DNA of 38,521 bases from the IMG/VR virus record IMGVR_UViG_3300048927_000352, positions 1 through 38,521 of that record; one strand, written 5' to 3'. Below, piece by piece: positions 5,995 to 13,708 of this stretch. A program made the position numbers and the translations under genes. The first letter of the stretch is position 1. Every line of letters starts with the position of its first letter. The notes under the pieces were generated by a model. The model was not told the origin of the DNA, ran no database searches, and was given only the letters and a program-made list of their open reading frames with translations. Source of the DNA: a virus.

Positions 5995-6941
5995 TGGGGA
6001 AGTTTAAGAAGGGTGACGTAATCAGAGCGAAGCGCGACATAAACGGCTTTTTCGACGAAGGGGCTAATTATCGTATCGCGAAAAAGATCGGCCAGAACTT
6101 CGTTCTCACCGATAACGACGAGCCCGAGCTTGAGGATGCGAAACATCATACCGATTTGTCGTGGCTGATCGAGAATTTCGAATTGGTCACCCTCAAAATC
6201 GAAGCCGGCAAGTTCTACAAGACCCGCGATGGCCGGAAAGCGAAAATTGAACGCTCGCACTACGGCGACAGCTACGATTTCGTGGTGACGATCGAAGGTC
6301 TACCCGGCAACAAAGTCTACAAGAAAGACGGCAAGCACGGCAGCCGCTGGATTGCAAACAATCCCAGCGATGACCTCATCGCCGAGTGGATCGACGAGCC
6401 CGCCGCCAAGGCCAGCAACGACAACGCCAAGCCGAAGTTTAAGGCGGTCGATCGGGTCGAGATCACGGCAAACGACAACTACCGCGTCAACTTCGTTGGA
6501 AGCTTTGGAACCATCAAAACAACGCCAACAAATGCGGCGGAGGGGTTCAGGGTTGAGCTTGATGACGGTCGAGAGTTCCCGTTCTGGCCAAGCGAAATGA
6601 CGGTTCGATCTTCGTCGGCTCAACCCACCACCATCGTCGCCCTCATCGAAAACGGCCAGCCCAAACCATCATCCACGCCGCACGTCCATACGTCTGCCGA
6701 GGCAGCCGAGAAGGAAGCCAAGCGTCTTTCGGCAAAATACAAGGGCAAGAAGTTCGGCGTGTTCACGCTGACGGCGACGTATGAAGAAGCCGTGCCGGTC
6801 TATGACCACAAGTGGCAGAATATGGCTGCACTTGGCCTCAAGATCGACGCGATCAAGGAATTGCGGGCTGTTGCTGGCCTCACCTTGAAGGGTGCAAAAG
6901 ACGCCGTCGAGGCGTGGATCGAATACGAGAACGCAGCCTAA
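5994..6941 (+). CDS. Hypothetical protein with a C-terminal L7/L12-like segment
   Basis: 315-residue protein. The N-terminal part holds repeated small beta segments (FKKGDVIRAKRD and GKFYKTRDGRKAKI); the middle has two ANDN-type motifs (ASNDNAK, TANDNYR). The last 30 residues (286-315, AIKELRAVAGLTLKGAKDAV) match the helical part of the ribosomal protein L7/L12 C-terminal domain, which contacts translation factors. Whether it contacts the ribosome is inference. The ATG at 5994 overlaps the previous stop and has AAGGAG upstream. Confidence 0.75.
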   Translation: MGKFKKGDVIRAKRDINGFFDEGANYRIAKKIGQNFVLTDNDEPELEDAKHHTDLSWLIENFELVTLKIEAGKFYKTRDGRKAKIERSHYGDSYDFVVTIEGLPGNKVYKKDGKHGSRWIANNPSDDLIAEWIDEPAAKASNDNAKPKFKAVDRVEITANDNYRVNFVGSFGTIKTTPTNAAEGFRVELDDGREFPFWPSEMTVRSSSAQPTTIVALIENGQPKPSSTPHVHTSAEAAEKEAKRLSAKYKGKKFGVFTLTATYEEAVPVYDHKWQNMAALGLKIDAIKELRAVAGLTLKGAKDAVEAWIEYENAA

Positions 6942-6951
6942 CCAGCGCTAG

Positions 6952-7001
6952 CGGCTGGCTACCATCCAGCCGCACTTCACCACATCATTGAGGAGACCTT
7001 T
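6952..7001 (+). promoter_or_regulatory. Intercistronic hairpin plus GAGGAGA leader
   Basis: A 7-bp hairpin (CGGCTGG / CCAGCCG, 6952-6972) is followed by CACTTCACCACA and GAGGAGACC before the ATG at 7002. It is one of at least six similar spacers in this phage (see also 9252, 10826, 16145, 17289 and 27506). Confidence 0.55.
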
Positions 7002-7202
7002 ATGAAGGATGCTTTCGCAATCCTCGGCGCGACACTGATCACGCTTGTGCCGCTCAGCGCTGTTGTCGCCGCGGTCGCCGCTTGGGTGACGCACGTCTAT
7101 GTCTGTATTCAGGCAAGTGCGTGGATTCTGCTGGCCCTTGGCTGCGTCGTCGCACCTGTCGGCATCATCCACGGCGTAGGTGTTTGGTTGGGAGCGTTCT
7201 GA
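7002..7202 (+). CDS. Small two-pass membrane protein
   Basis: 66-residue protein that is almost entirely hydrophobic: two membrane segments at about residues 5-30 and 38-62, with a short loop between. The start has GAGGAGACC upstream. It forms a pair with the next gene, whose ATG overlaps its stop by one base. Function unknown. Confidence 0.7.
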   Translation: MKDAFAILGATLITLVPLSAVVAAVAAWVTHVYVCIQASAWILLALGCVVAPVGIIHGVGVWLGAF

Positions 7203-7429
7203 TGACGTCCCCTTGGTACACCGAATCCATCACCGCACCTCCGCTCGACCACGTGCCGGTCACGCCTACGCCACGCAAATACGTCCGTCGCGGATTGGAG
7301 CGCGGTGCAATCGCCGCCGTTACAGCAGCGGCGGCAATCGCCCTCATCACGCTGTTCCCGTTAGCGATCGTGGCAATCGTCGTGCTTGGCGCCTTCTGGT
7401 GGCTCTTTTGCCTCCTGTTCGCACGCTGA
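7202..7429 (+). CDS. Small membrane protein
   Basis: 75-residue protein with a hydrophilic, proline-rich N-terminus (about 1-35, with KYVRRGLERG) and a hydrophobic C-terminal half (about 36-73) able to cross the membrane once or twice. The ATG overlaps the preceding stop (TGATG), so translation is likely coupled. Function unknown. Confidence 0.65.
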   Translation: MTSPWYTESITAPPLDHVPVTPTPRKYVRRGLERGAIAAVTAAAAIALITLFPLAIVAIVVLGAFWWLFCLLFAR

Positions 7430-7509
7430 TCACGCATTGGCAGTGGCTCATTGTCTTTGCAGCCGCCGCCTACATCGCAGCCATCATTTTCATCGCAGCA
7501 CCACACTGA
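7408..7509 (+). CDS. Possible third tiny membrane protein
   Basis: An open frame from TTG 7408 to the stop at 7507-7509 encodes about 33 residues with one membrane segment (WLIVFAAAAYIAAIIFIA). It overlaps the end of the previous gene and fills the gap to the next. The start is uncertain because there is no ATG and no strong ribosome binding site. Confidence 0.35.
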   Translation: MPPVRTLITHWQWLIVFAAAAYIAAIIFIAAPH

Positions 7510-7518
7510 GGAGGCCTT

Positions 7519-8292
7519 ATGGCTATTTCACTTAGCAGCCTGAAGTCGACGAAGAGAGCCGACCCGCCAGTCATCTTGCTCTACGGCGTCGACGGTATCG
7601 GCAAAACCAGCCTTGCCGCCGAATTTCCTGACGCACTATATCTGCCGACGGAAGGCGAGCGCACACCGTCCGATGTCGAGCTTGTCACGCCCGGCACCAT
7701 TGAAAGCTTCGACGAGCTTCTCGACGTATTCGGTGAACTTCTCACCGATGAACACGATCGAAAAACGGTCATTCTAGACAGTCTCGATGGCCTTGAGCCG
7801 CTTGTCTGGGCGGCAACCTGCCGCCGCATCGGGGTGGCCTCTATCGAAGAAGCTGGCTTCGGCAAGGGATACGTTGAGGCCGATGCTGAATGGAATGAGC
7901 TGATGGCCGCCGTGTCTGCTCTCGCGCAACGAGGCATCTGCGTCGTGATGCTAGCGCATCCTGAAATCGTCCGTTTCGACAGTCCAGTCACCGACCCATA
8001 CAGCCGGTATCAGCCGAAGCTGCACAAGCGCGCCAATGCACTTGTCCGCGAGAAGTCTGACATCGTCGCGTTTATGAACTACCGCATCTCTATCAAGGAG
8101 AAGGAAGTCGCTCGCCAAACCAAAGTCGCGCACGCTGAGGGCGGCAAGGAGCGTCAAGTGCATTTGTCGGAAGGCGCTGGCTTCAACGCGAAGAATCGCT
8201 ACAGCATGCCGGATGCCGTGCCTTACCGAAAAGGGCAGGGCTATGCCGAACTGGCGAAGCACTTCCCGGCGCCGACGGGAGTGGCCACGTGA
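7519..8292 (+). CDS. Sak4-like RecA-fold ATPase (phage recombinase)
   Basis: 257-residue ATPase of the phage nucleotide-binding family known as AAA_24/Sak4. It has a Walker A at 23-31 (GVDGIGKTS) and a Walker B at about 83-88 (TVILDS). Sak4 proteins are short RecA-related proteins that anneal or exchange single DNA strands, usually with a phage SSB. The SSB-like DUF669 gene lies 180 bases downstream, which supports this. The start has GAGGAGGCC upstream. The GTG of a small gene overlaps the stop. Confidence 0.85.
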   Translation: MAISLSSLKSTKRADPPVILLYGVDGIGKTSLAAEFPDALYLPTEGERTPSDVELVTPGTIESFDELLDVFGELLTDEHDRKTVILDSLDGLEPLVWAATCRRIGVASIEEAGFGKGYVEADAEWNELMAAVSALAQRGICVVMLAHPEIVRFDSPVTDPYSRYQPKLHKRANALVREKSDIVAFMNYRISIKEKEVARQTKVAHAEGGKERQVHLSEGAGFNAKNRYSMPDAVPYRKGQGYAELAKHFPAPTGVAT

Positions 8293-8444
8293 CCATGTTC
8301 CGAGGCGAATCGTGGTTCGCGTGGCATCCGGTAAAAGCCCGCACCCGCTCCGGCCAACTCATTTGGGTTTGGCTTACTCATGTCTGGCGCGATCAGGCAT
8401 CGACGCAATTCGGTAGGGGACCTTTCCGCTACTACCTCCGCTAA
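8289..8444 (+). CDS. Small aromatic-rich phage protein
   Basis: A 49- to 51-residue gene between Sak4 and the SSB-like gene. It can start at GTG 8289, overlapping the previous stop (GTGA), or at ATG 8295; it stops at 8442-8444. The product (MFRGESWFAWHPVKAR at its start, FGRGPFRYYLR at its end) is rich in Trp, Phe, Tyr and Arg. The pattern recalls small conserved proteins of rhizobial phages; the function is unknown. Confidence 0.6.
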   Translation: MTMFRGESWFAWHPVKARTRSGQLIWVWLTHVWRDQASTQFGRGPFRYYLR

Positions 8445-8474
8445 CCACCAAATCACACCACAAGGAGACTACGC

Positions 8475-9053
8475 ATGGCCAAGATTGGCGTCAGAGTTGA
8501 AGCGACCGAAGAGAACACCCAGCAGCGCGATTTCACCAACCTGCCGAATGGCGACTACCAGCTTGAAATCAGTGCGTCTGAAATCAAGGAAAAGAACGAA
8601 GGCACCCGTGACCATGCCATCAACTTGAGCGTCACAATCGACGTGCTTGCACCGGAAGAATTGAAGGGCCGCAAGCTGTTCAACAACTACAACCTGCAGC
8701 ATCCAAGCGCGCAGGTTCAGGAGATCGGTCAGCGCCAGTTTGCCTGCCTTCTGCGCTCCCTCGGCCTGAACGAAGCTCCAGAAGATTCTGACGAGCTCCA
8801 CTTCATCTCCTTCATGGCTCGCGTTGGCATGGGCAAGGACAGCAAGGAGAAGAATGCTGACGGCTCGCCGAAATACGCTGCCCGCAACGAGCTCAAGAAA
8901 TACCACTATCCTGACGAAGGTAATCTGCCAGAGCCGAAGGTCGATGCTGCGCCTGTTGCAGCCAACGACAATCGCCGCACCGTCGCCAGCAATGACAACA
9001 AGCCAGCCCCTGCGGCCGCTGGCACGACGCGCCGCCCTTGGGGGCAGAAATAA
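8475..9053 (+). CDS. DUF669-type single-stranded DNA-binding protein
   Basis: 192-residue protein with the DUF669 pattern, for example FTNLPNGDYQLEI near the start, then GRKLFNNYNL and a conserved ARVGMG segment. DUF669 proteins are phage SSB-like partners of Sak4. The C-terminal 50 residues are a low-complexity Ala/Pro tail with two ANDN-type motifs (AANDNRR, ASNDNKP), ending RPWGQK and not in the acidic tip of bacterial SSB. The start has AAGGAGAC upstream. Confidence 0.82.
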   Translation: MAKIGVRVEATEENTQQRDFTNLPNGDYQLEISASEIKEKNEGTRDHAINLSVTIDVLAPEELKGRKLFNNYNLQHPSAQVQEIGQRQFACLLRSLGLNEAPEDSDELHFISFMARVGMGKDSKEKNADGSPKYAARNELKKYHYPDEGNLPEPKVDAAPVAANDNRRTVASNDNKPAPAAAGTTRRPWGQK

Positions 9054-9241
9054 TGGCTGCTCACACTGACAAGACCCTGAATACCATTCGAGGTAAAAAC
9101 ATCGTCGGCGCAGCCACTACCGATGATGTGTTTGTCCTTCTGCAACATATCGATGCCCTCGAAGATCTTCTGGATGAAGGCGACGACGATGACGCCTTCG
9201 GGACCGAAGGATGGCGCCACAGGCTAGGCATCGGCGACTAA
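9053..9241 (+). CDS. Small acidic phage protein
   Basis: 62-residue protein of unknown function with an acidic centre (LLDEGDDDDAFG) and the ending GTEGWRHRLGIGD, a pattern that recurs in small rhizobial phage proteins. The ATG at 9053 overlaps the stop of the SSB-like gene by one base (TAATG). Confidence 0.65.
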   Translation: MAAHTDKTLNTIRGKNIVGAATTDDVFVLLQHIDALEDLLDEGDDDDAFGTEGWRHRLGIGD

Positions 9242-9251
9242 CCCCACCAGC

Positions 9252-9303
9252 GCGGGCTGCCTCACCAGCGGCCCGCTACTTCACCACAATTGAGGAGATC
9301 ACA
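9252..9303 (+). promoter_or_regulatory. Intercistronic hairpin plus GAGGAGA leader
   Basis: GCGGGC (9252-9257) and GCCCGC (9271-9276) form a hairpin whose loop contains CTCACCAG. It is followed by CTTCACCACA and GAGGAGATC before the lipoprotein start at 9304. Confidence 0.5.
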
Positions 9304-9711
9304 ATGAAGCGCATGTTTATTGCTGCCGCTCTGGCACTATCTGCCGCTCTTGCCGGATGTTCTGACGACGCACAGGTTGCCTCGCAGAACCTGTCGAAAG
9401 CTGCCGACAATTTCGAAGTTAGTCGCCGCATCATTTTCTACAACGGCATCACTGACACATACATGCTCACAATCGAAGGCTTGTGCAGCATCTCTGTCGG
9501 CGACCGAAAACTCGACGTGACCTGCAAGACTGGGCCGGGACAGTACAAGAAGCACTTCCTCGGCCTGTCCGACAACGTCACGTTTTTCGCCGAGCAGTTG
9601 GAAGGCAAGGCCGTCAGCGCCTACCACTACCGCGTCACCTTCAAGCCTCAGTCCATCATTCCCGATGTGAACTTCCGCGGCGACGCAAAAGAACTCACCA
9701 CCAATCGGTAA
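9304..9711 (+). CDS. Phage-encoded lipoprotein
   Basis: 135-residue protein with a lipoprotein signal peptide: MKRMF, a hydrophobic stretch and the lipobox LAG-Cys19. After cleavage it would be anchored in a membrane facing the periplasm. The mature part (RRIIFYNGITDTYMLTIEG, CKTGPGQYKKHF, YHYRVTFKPQ) looks like a beta-sandwich and resembles phage proteins annotated as beta-sandwich lipoproteins. A surface lipoprotein expressed early could block superinfection; that role is inference. Start chosen for GAGGAGATC upstream. Confidence 0.75.
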   Translation: MKRMFIAAALALSAALAGCSDDAQVASQNLSKAADNFEVSRRIIFYNGITDTYMLTIEGLCSISVGDRKLDVTCKTGPGQYKKHFLGLSDNVTFFAEQLEGKAVSAYHYRVTFKPQSIIPDVNFRGDAKELTTNR

Positions 9712-9735
9712 TTGGCGCCACAAGAGGAGAATTGC

Positions 9736-9978
9736 ATGACCACGTTTGAACGAGTGAGAAAATGCATCGTCGATTGCGCAGGCGTCGATGAAAATGCCGT
9801 AAACACCGATGCTACACTTTATGGAGATCTCGATCTCGATAGTTTGGATGAGGTGGACCTAGCAATCACGCTCGAGGAGGAGTTCGGCATCGAAATCAGC
9901 GACGAGCAGATTGAGGCCAGCTTCACAGTCGGCGACATTGTGAATGTCGTTGATGCACAGTTGAGGAGATTTGCATGA
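9736..9978 (+). CDS. Phage-encoded acyl carrier protein
   Basis: 80-residue acidic protein with the acyl carrier protein fold: ERVRKCIVDCAGVDEN in helix 1, the phosphopantetheine motif D35-Ser36-L37 (LDLDSLDEVDL) and the recognition helix EEEFGIEISDEQIE. Ser36 would carry 4'-phosphopantetheine. Bacterial ACPs carry acyl chains for fatty acid, lipid A or nodulation-factor synthesis; which one a phage would use is unknown. The ATG at 9736 has GAGGAGAATTGC upstream. The stop overlaps the next start (ATGA), tying it to the nucleotidyltransferase-like gene. Confidence 0.88.
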   Translation: MTTFERVRKCIVDCAGVDENAVNTDATLYGDLDLDSLDEVDLAITLEEEFGIEISDEQIEASFTVGDIVNVVDAQLRRFA

Positions 9979-10811
9979 CGAACTACAAGGCGGAAGCCAG
10001 AAAGATCACCGAGAAATGCTACCCGATCCCCGGCGCATTCGCTGCCGGCGGAGCGGTGACGAGCGTATTCACCAATCGAGACATCAACGACGTCGACGTC
10101 TACTTCAAGAGCCGTGAGGCCTTCGAATATGCTGTCGCGGACGCATACGAGAATGGCTTCTGGTGCGTATCCACGACAAAGCGCGCCGTGACATTTACAG
10201 ACAATGGCGGCGCTCCCATCCAGTTCATGCACTTCGATTTCTTCCCGACAGCGCAGGACATCTTTGACGCTTTCGACTTCACCGTCGTGATGGGCGCACT
10301 GGATTTCGACACTGACGAATTCTCGTTCCACGACGACTTCCTGAAACACAACTCTCAACGCTTTCTGCGATTCCATCCTGGCACTCGCTATCCACTGGCG
10401 TCAGCGACACGCGTCCTCAAGTATCAGGATCGCGGTTACACGATCGGCAAGGGGGATATCCTCAAGATCGCGCTGGCTGGTCGTAAGGTGAAGATCGACA
10501 CCTGGGAGGAACTCAAAGATCAGATCGGCGGCGCTTATGGCGAGAAGGTCGTTCTCGGCACGGAAGGCACTCCTTACTCGATCGATGCCGCAATCTCGGC
10601 GTTGACCGTTGATGAAGAAGGCAAGGATGCGTGGGTCGCAAACGACAACGAAGAGCAGCCGGGCAGTGCGATTGGTCTGTTCAAGAAAATCGCTGAGCTG
10701 AAGGGCGAGCAGTTCGACGAGAACCGGTACGATGAAGGTGAGGATGGCTGCGGATATCCGATTGGCTACGAGCCGCCCAAGAAGCGGTCGCCGTTTTCTT
10801 TCGCAGCCTAA
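9975..10811 (+). CDS. Nucleotidyltransferase-like protein
   Basis: 278-residue protein whose N-terminus has the polymerase-beta-type nucleotidyltransferase signature: G25-G26, twelve residues, then D39-V-D41-V-Y-F (DINDVDVYF). A third acidic residue could be supplied by QFMHFDFF. The rest (FDFTVVMGALDF, then LASATRVLKYQDRGY) fits the helical part of such enzymes. The substrate is not known. It contains VANDNEE and ends with a proline/lysine-rich tail. It is translationally coupled to the acyl carrier protein gene, which suggests a joint task. Confidence 0.6.
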   Translation: MTNYKAEARKITEKCYPIPGAFAAGGAVTSVFTNRDINDVDVYFKSREAFEYAVADAYENGFWCVSTTKRAVTFTDNGGAPIQFMHFDFFPTAQDIFDAFDFTVVMGALDFDTDEFSFHDDFLKHNSQRFLRFHPGTRYPLASATRVLKYQDRGYTIGKGDILKIALAGRKVKIDTWEELKDQIGGAYGEKVVLGTEGTPYSIDAAISALTVDEEGKDAWVANDNEEQPGSAIGLFKKIAELKGEQFDENRYDEGEDGCGYPIGYEPPKKRSPFSFAA

Positions 10812-10825
10812 CCACCACAGACCAC

Positions 10826-10876
10826 GCCTGTCGCTCACCACGGCAGGCACCACCACACACCACCGAGGAGACACCC
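10826..10876 (+). promoter_or_regulatory. Intercistronic hairpin plus GAGGAGA leader
   Basis: GCCTG (10826-10830) and CAGGC (10844-10848) form a hairpin with CTCACCACGG in the loop. It is followed by CACCACCACAC and GAGGAGACACCC before the clamp start at 10877. Confidence 0.45.
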
Positions 10877-11929
10877 ATGCACCTTGTCATCCACAAGGAA
10901 GACCTGACGCGTGCGCTTGCGGCCACAACGAAGGTCGTCGAGGCAAGATCCACCATTCCCATCCTGTCGAGCGTGCAAGTTGCGGCCGCAGGTGAGGGCC
11001 TTGCGATCACCGCAACTGACCTCGATATTATCGCCACCGCAGGCGTACCTGCTGAGGTCAGCAAGCCAGGCAACATCTGCGTCAGCGCGAAGCTGCTCAA
11101 CGACATCGCGCGCAAGGCAACCGGCGACATCACCGTGACACTGAATGGTGACAAACTTCTGGTGAAGTCCGGACGGTCGCGCTTTTCTCTTGCCACGCTG
11201 TCAGCAGATGACTTCCCAACGCTCGGCGACGACAAGTTCGATGCCGAATTCGAGATCGATTTGGCCGCGCTGTTCGCGCCGGTTTCGTTTGCGATCTCGA
11301 CAGAGGAAACGCGCTATTATCTGAACGGCGTGTTCTTCAAGGGCGGCGGCAAGTCGGAAGCCGTAGCCACCGACGGCCATCGTCTCGGGCGTCACATCGG
11401 CCCGGAGCTGCCAGCCTTCGAGGGCATTATCGTTCCGCGCAAAACGGTCGGCCTGCTGCCGAAGGGCAAGGTGCAGGTCGCCGTCAGCCCGCAGAAGATA
11501 CGCATCGTGTCGGATGACGTGCGCATCACGTCGAAGCTGATCGACGGCACATTTCCCGATTATGAGCGTGTCATTCCGAAGAGCAATGAGCGTGTTGTGA
11601 CCGTAGACAGGGATGCGCTGATGAAGGCGTCCGACCGGGTGTCGACGGTGTCGTCTGAGCGTGGCCGCGCCGTGAAGTTCAGCATCGCGCCCGGCAGCAT
11701 CGCGCTTGCTGTGGCAGCCGGCGAAGCCTCTGCGAATGATGAGGTGGAGGCCGAATACAGCGGCGAGCCGATGGATATCGGTTTCAACGCCGCCTACGTC
11801 CGTGACGTGCTGAATGTGTTGCCAGCTGGTCCGGTCAAGCTGGCCTTGCAGGACGGCGGCACGCCGGGGCTGATAACGTCCGACGGCCTCGAGGGGCTGA
11901 CGCTCGTTTGCATGCCGATGCGGGTGTAG
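10877..11929 (+). CDS. dnaN: Phage DNA polymerase III beta subunit (sliding clamp)
   Basis: 350-residue DnaN homologue, close to the usual length. It starts in the family manner (KEDLTRALAATTKVVEARST and IPILSSV), has LATLSADDFPTL, the motif EETRYYLNGVFF, AVATDGHRLGRH and IDGTFPDYERVIP, and ends CMPMRV like bacterial clamps (MPMRL). As a ring it would hold polymerase and other proteins on DNA. The host has its own dnaN, so this copy probably serves phage replication with host polymerase. It has GAGGAGACACCC before the ATG, and the next gene starts 3 bases after its stop. Confidence 0.95.
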   Translation: MHLVIHKEDLTRALAATTKVVEARSTIPILSSVQVAAAGEGLAITATDLDIIATAGVPAEVSKPGNICVSAKLLNDIARKATGDITVTLNGDKLLVKSGRSRFSLATLSADDFPTLGDDKFDAEFEIDLAALFAPVSFAISTEETRYYLNGVFFKGGGKSEAVATDGHRLGRHIGPELPAFEGIIVPRKTVGLLPKGKVQVAVSPQKIRIVSDDVRITSKLIDGTFPDYERVIPKSNERVVTVDRDALMKASDRVSTVSSERGRAVKFSIAPGSIALAVAAGEASANDEVEAEYSGEPMDIGFNAAYVRDVLNVLPAGPVKLALQDGGTPGLITSDGLEGLTLVCMPMRV

Positions 11930-11932
11930 CCG

Positions 11933-12220
11933 ATGGCCAAGTTCATGGTGAATTATACTTTCAGCGGTCGTGGTTGCGAGACGATCGAGGCAGAATCGCT
12001 GGAAGCCGCGGAAGCGTCGGTTGAAGCAAAGATCAATCGTGACGACTACGAACCGGACGCCGACGAGCTAGAGGTCGTCGATGTTAGCGTCTCTGAACTA
12101 CATCCAGTCACTCGCGATGGCAGGGAGATTTGGACGACGTACGTCAAGCCGGATGATCAGCGCGGGCACCAATCGGCACTATCATCGTCGCCACTCTTTT
12201 CTTCTGGGGTGGGGTCATAA
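11933..12220 (+). CDS. Hypothetical phage protein
   Basis: 95-residue protein of unknown function. The first 50 residues (YTFSGRGCETIEAESLEAAEASVEAK, read in part) have the pattern of small beta-alpha domains seen in several phage proteins where an 'E-A-E-S-x-E-E-A' helix follows two strands. It is packed between the clamp and the nuclease (3-base gap before it, one-base overlap after it). Confidence 0.65.
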   Translation: MAKFMVNYTFSGRGCETIEAESLEAAEASVEAKINRDDYEPDADELEVVDVSVSELHPVTRDGREIWTTYVKPDDQRGHQSALSSSPLFSSGVGS

Positions 12221-13149
12221 TGGCCCCACTACCCAAACCCGAGTCCAGCACAGTCCGCGCCATCTACGCCGCCTATGAAGCCTCAGCCTCGTCATGGGAT
12301 AGCCTCGGCATATCCGTCGGCGAGGCCAACAATCCATGCGATCGCGCTCTCTGGTACGCCTTCCGTTGGGCCTCGCCACTGGAAAAGCACCACGGCCGCC
12401 AGCTGCGTCTGTTCGAAACCGGCAACATTGAAGAGGACAGGCTTGTCGCCGACCTCGAACGTATCGGCGTCGATGTCTACGGCCAGCAAGACAAGATCAG
12501 GCTGGTGCAGGGCCACGTCCGTGGTAAGTGCGACGGCAAGGCGATGGGCGTCGTTGAGGCGCCAAAGACTGAGCATCTGCTCGAATTCAAGTCGAGCAAC
12601 GCCAAGGGCATGAAGGAGATCGTCAAGAAGGGCTGCAAAGGTGCGAAGCCACTCCACTATGGCCAATGTCAGCTTGGGTTGCACGCCTTCGGCCTCTCGC
12701 GCTGCCTTTATCTCGTCAGCTGCAAAGACGACGACACGCTCTATGCCGAGCGCATCGAATACGATTCGGAGTTCTGTCTGCGTCTATTGGCGCGACTGGA
12801 GCGCATCATCAATTCGCCAGAGCCGCCGTCGCGCATCAACGATGCGCCGGACTGGTTCGAATGCACCTTCTGCAAGCATAAGCCTGTCTGCAAGGAGAGC
12901 GCATGGCCCCGCGTCACATGTCGATCCTGCATCCACTCGTCGCCAGAGATGGGCGGCGACGGGCACTGGTCCTGCGCGCGATGGGCAAAGCCGATTTCGT
13001 TCGATGAGCAAAAGGAAGGTTGTCCCACGCATTTGACGATCCCGGCGCTCGTGCCCGGAGAGCAAACGGATTGCGATGAGGAAGCCGAGACGATCACTTA
13101 CGTGCTGCGAGACGGCACGACATGGATTGATGGCGCCACCAACGCCTGA
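12220..13149 (+). CDS. Cas4/RecB-like PD-(D/E)XK nuclease with Fe-S cysteines
   Basis: 309-residue nuclease. The catalytic residues fit D105 (GKCDGKAM), E122-x-K124 (LLEFKSS) and a QLGLHAF helix (about 151-157). Cys40 in the N-terminus and C215-x2-C218-x5-C224 in the C-terminus match the four cysteines that hold the iron-sulphur cluster in Cas4/AddB-type enzymes. Four more cysteines (234, 237, 252, 268) may form a zinc site. Such nucleases resect DNA ends for recombination; together with Sak4 and the SSB-like protein it would make a recombination set. Start at 12220 overlaps the previous stop. Confidence 0.85.
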   Translation: MAPLPKPESSTVRAIYAAYEASASSWDSLGISVGEANNPCDRALWYAFRWASPLEKHHGRQLRLFETGNIEEDRLVADLERIGVDVYGQQDKIRLVQGHVRGKCDGKAMGVVEAPKTEHLLEFKSSNAKGMKEIVKKGCKGAKPLHYGQCQLGLHAFGLSRCLYLVSCKDDDTLYAERIEYDSEFCLRLLARLERIINSPEPPSRINDAPDWFECTFCKHKPVCKESAWPRVTCRSCIHSSPEMGGDGHWSCARWAKPISFDEQKEGCPTHLTIPALVPGEQTDCDEEAETITYVLRDGTTWIDGATNA

Positions 13150-13171
13150 ACCACCACATGAGGAGACCGCT

Positions 13172-13708
13172 ATGCCGCTTGTAGCACGCACGCCGCTTGT
13201 CGCTGCCAACGACAACAATCCGCGCAGTCCCGAGTTCGACCGCAAGCTGTTGGCTTACGAGCCGGCCTTGCGGAGACTGGCGCGAAAGATCACGAAGAAC
13301 GAAGACGCGGCCGACGAGCTGTTTCAGTCAGCGATGGTCGTCATGTTGCGCCGTCATCGCGAATGCCGCATCGAGACGTTCTGGACGTGGGCGGTCCTCT
13401 GCGTTCGGGGTACGGCGCAGGAATTCGTTCGCACCAATTCCACCAAGTCGCGCTCTGCCGAAGTCTGCAGTCTCTCGGCCTTTGAAGAACTGCCGGGCTC
13501 AACCGATCCGCATCAGGAGGAGGGCACCGACTTGTCGCGTGTTGTATCCCTGCTGGAAGGCCGCAACGGCACGATGCTCATGCGAAGGGCGATGGGAGAA
13601 ACGCTGGAAGCCATTGGCAACGACCATGGCCTCACAAAGGAACGCGTCCGCCAGGTCGTTATCAAGGAGCGGGCGAGGCTGCTTGGCCTGTTGCGGGAGG
13701 TGGGTTGA
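13172..13708 (+). CDS. Sigma-70-family-like phage sigma factor
   Basis: 178-residue protein. Residues about 25-85 look like sigma region 2 (YEPALRRLARKITKNEDAAD, then ELFQSAMVVMLRR and TFWTWAVLCVRG). Residues 142-170 look like region 4 (GETLEAIGNDHGLTKERVRQ), a helix-turn-helix that reads the -35 element. It could redirect host RNA polymerase to phage promoters. The size suits an ECF-type factor. It starts with an ANDN motif (VAANDNN). ATG 13172 has GAGGAGACCGCT upstream; its stop overlaps the helicase start (TGATG). Confidence 0.78.
   Translation: MPLVARTPLVAANDNNPRSPEFDRKLLAYEPALRRLARKITKNEDAADELFQSAMVVMLRRHRECRIETFWTWAVLCVRGTAQEFVRTNSTKSRSAEVCSLSAFEELPGSTDPHQEEGTDLSRVVSLLEGRNGTMLMRRAMGETLEAIGNDHGLTKERVRQVVIKERARLLGLLREVG

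Noticed and set aside
7165-7506. Minus-strand frame over the small membrane protein genes
   Set aside because: No ribosome binding site and antisense to two coupled genes with clear membrane segments.
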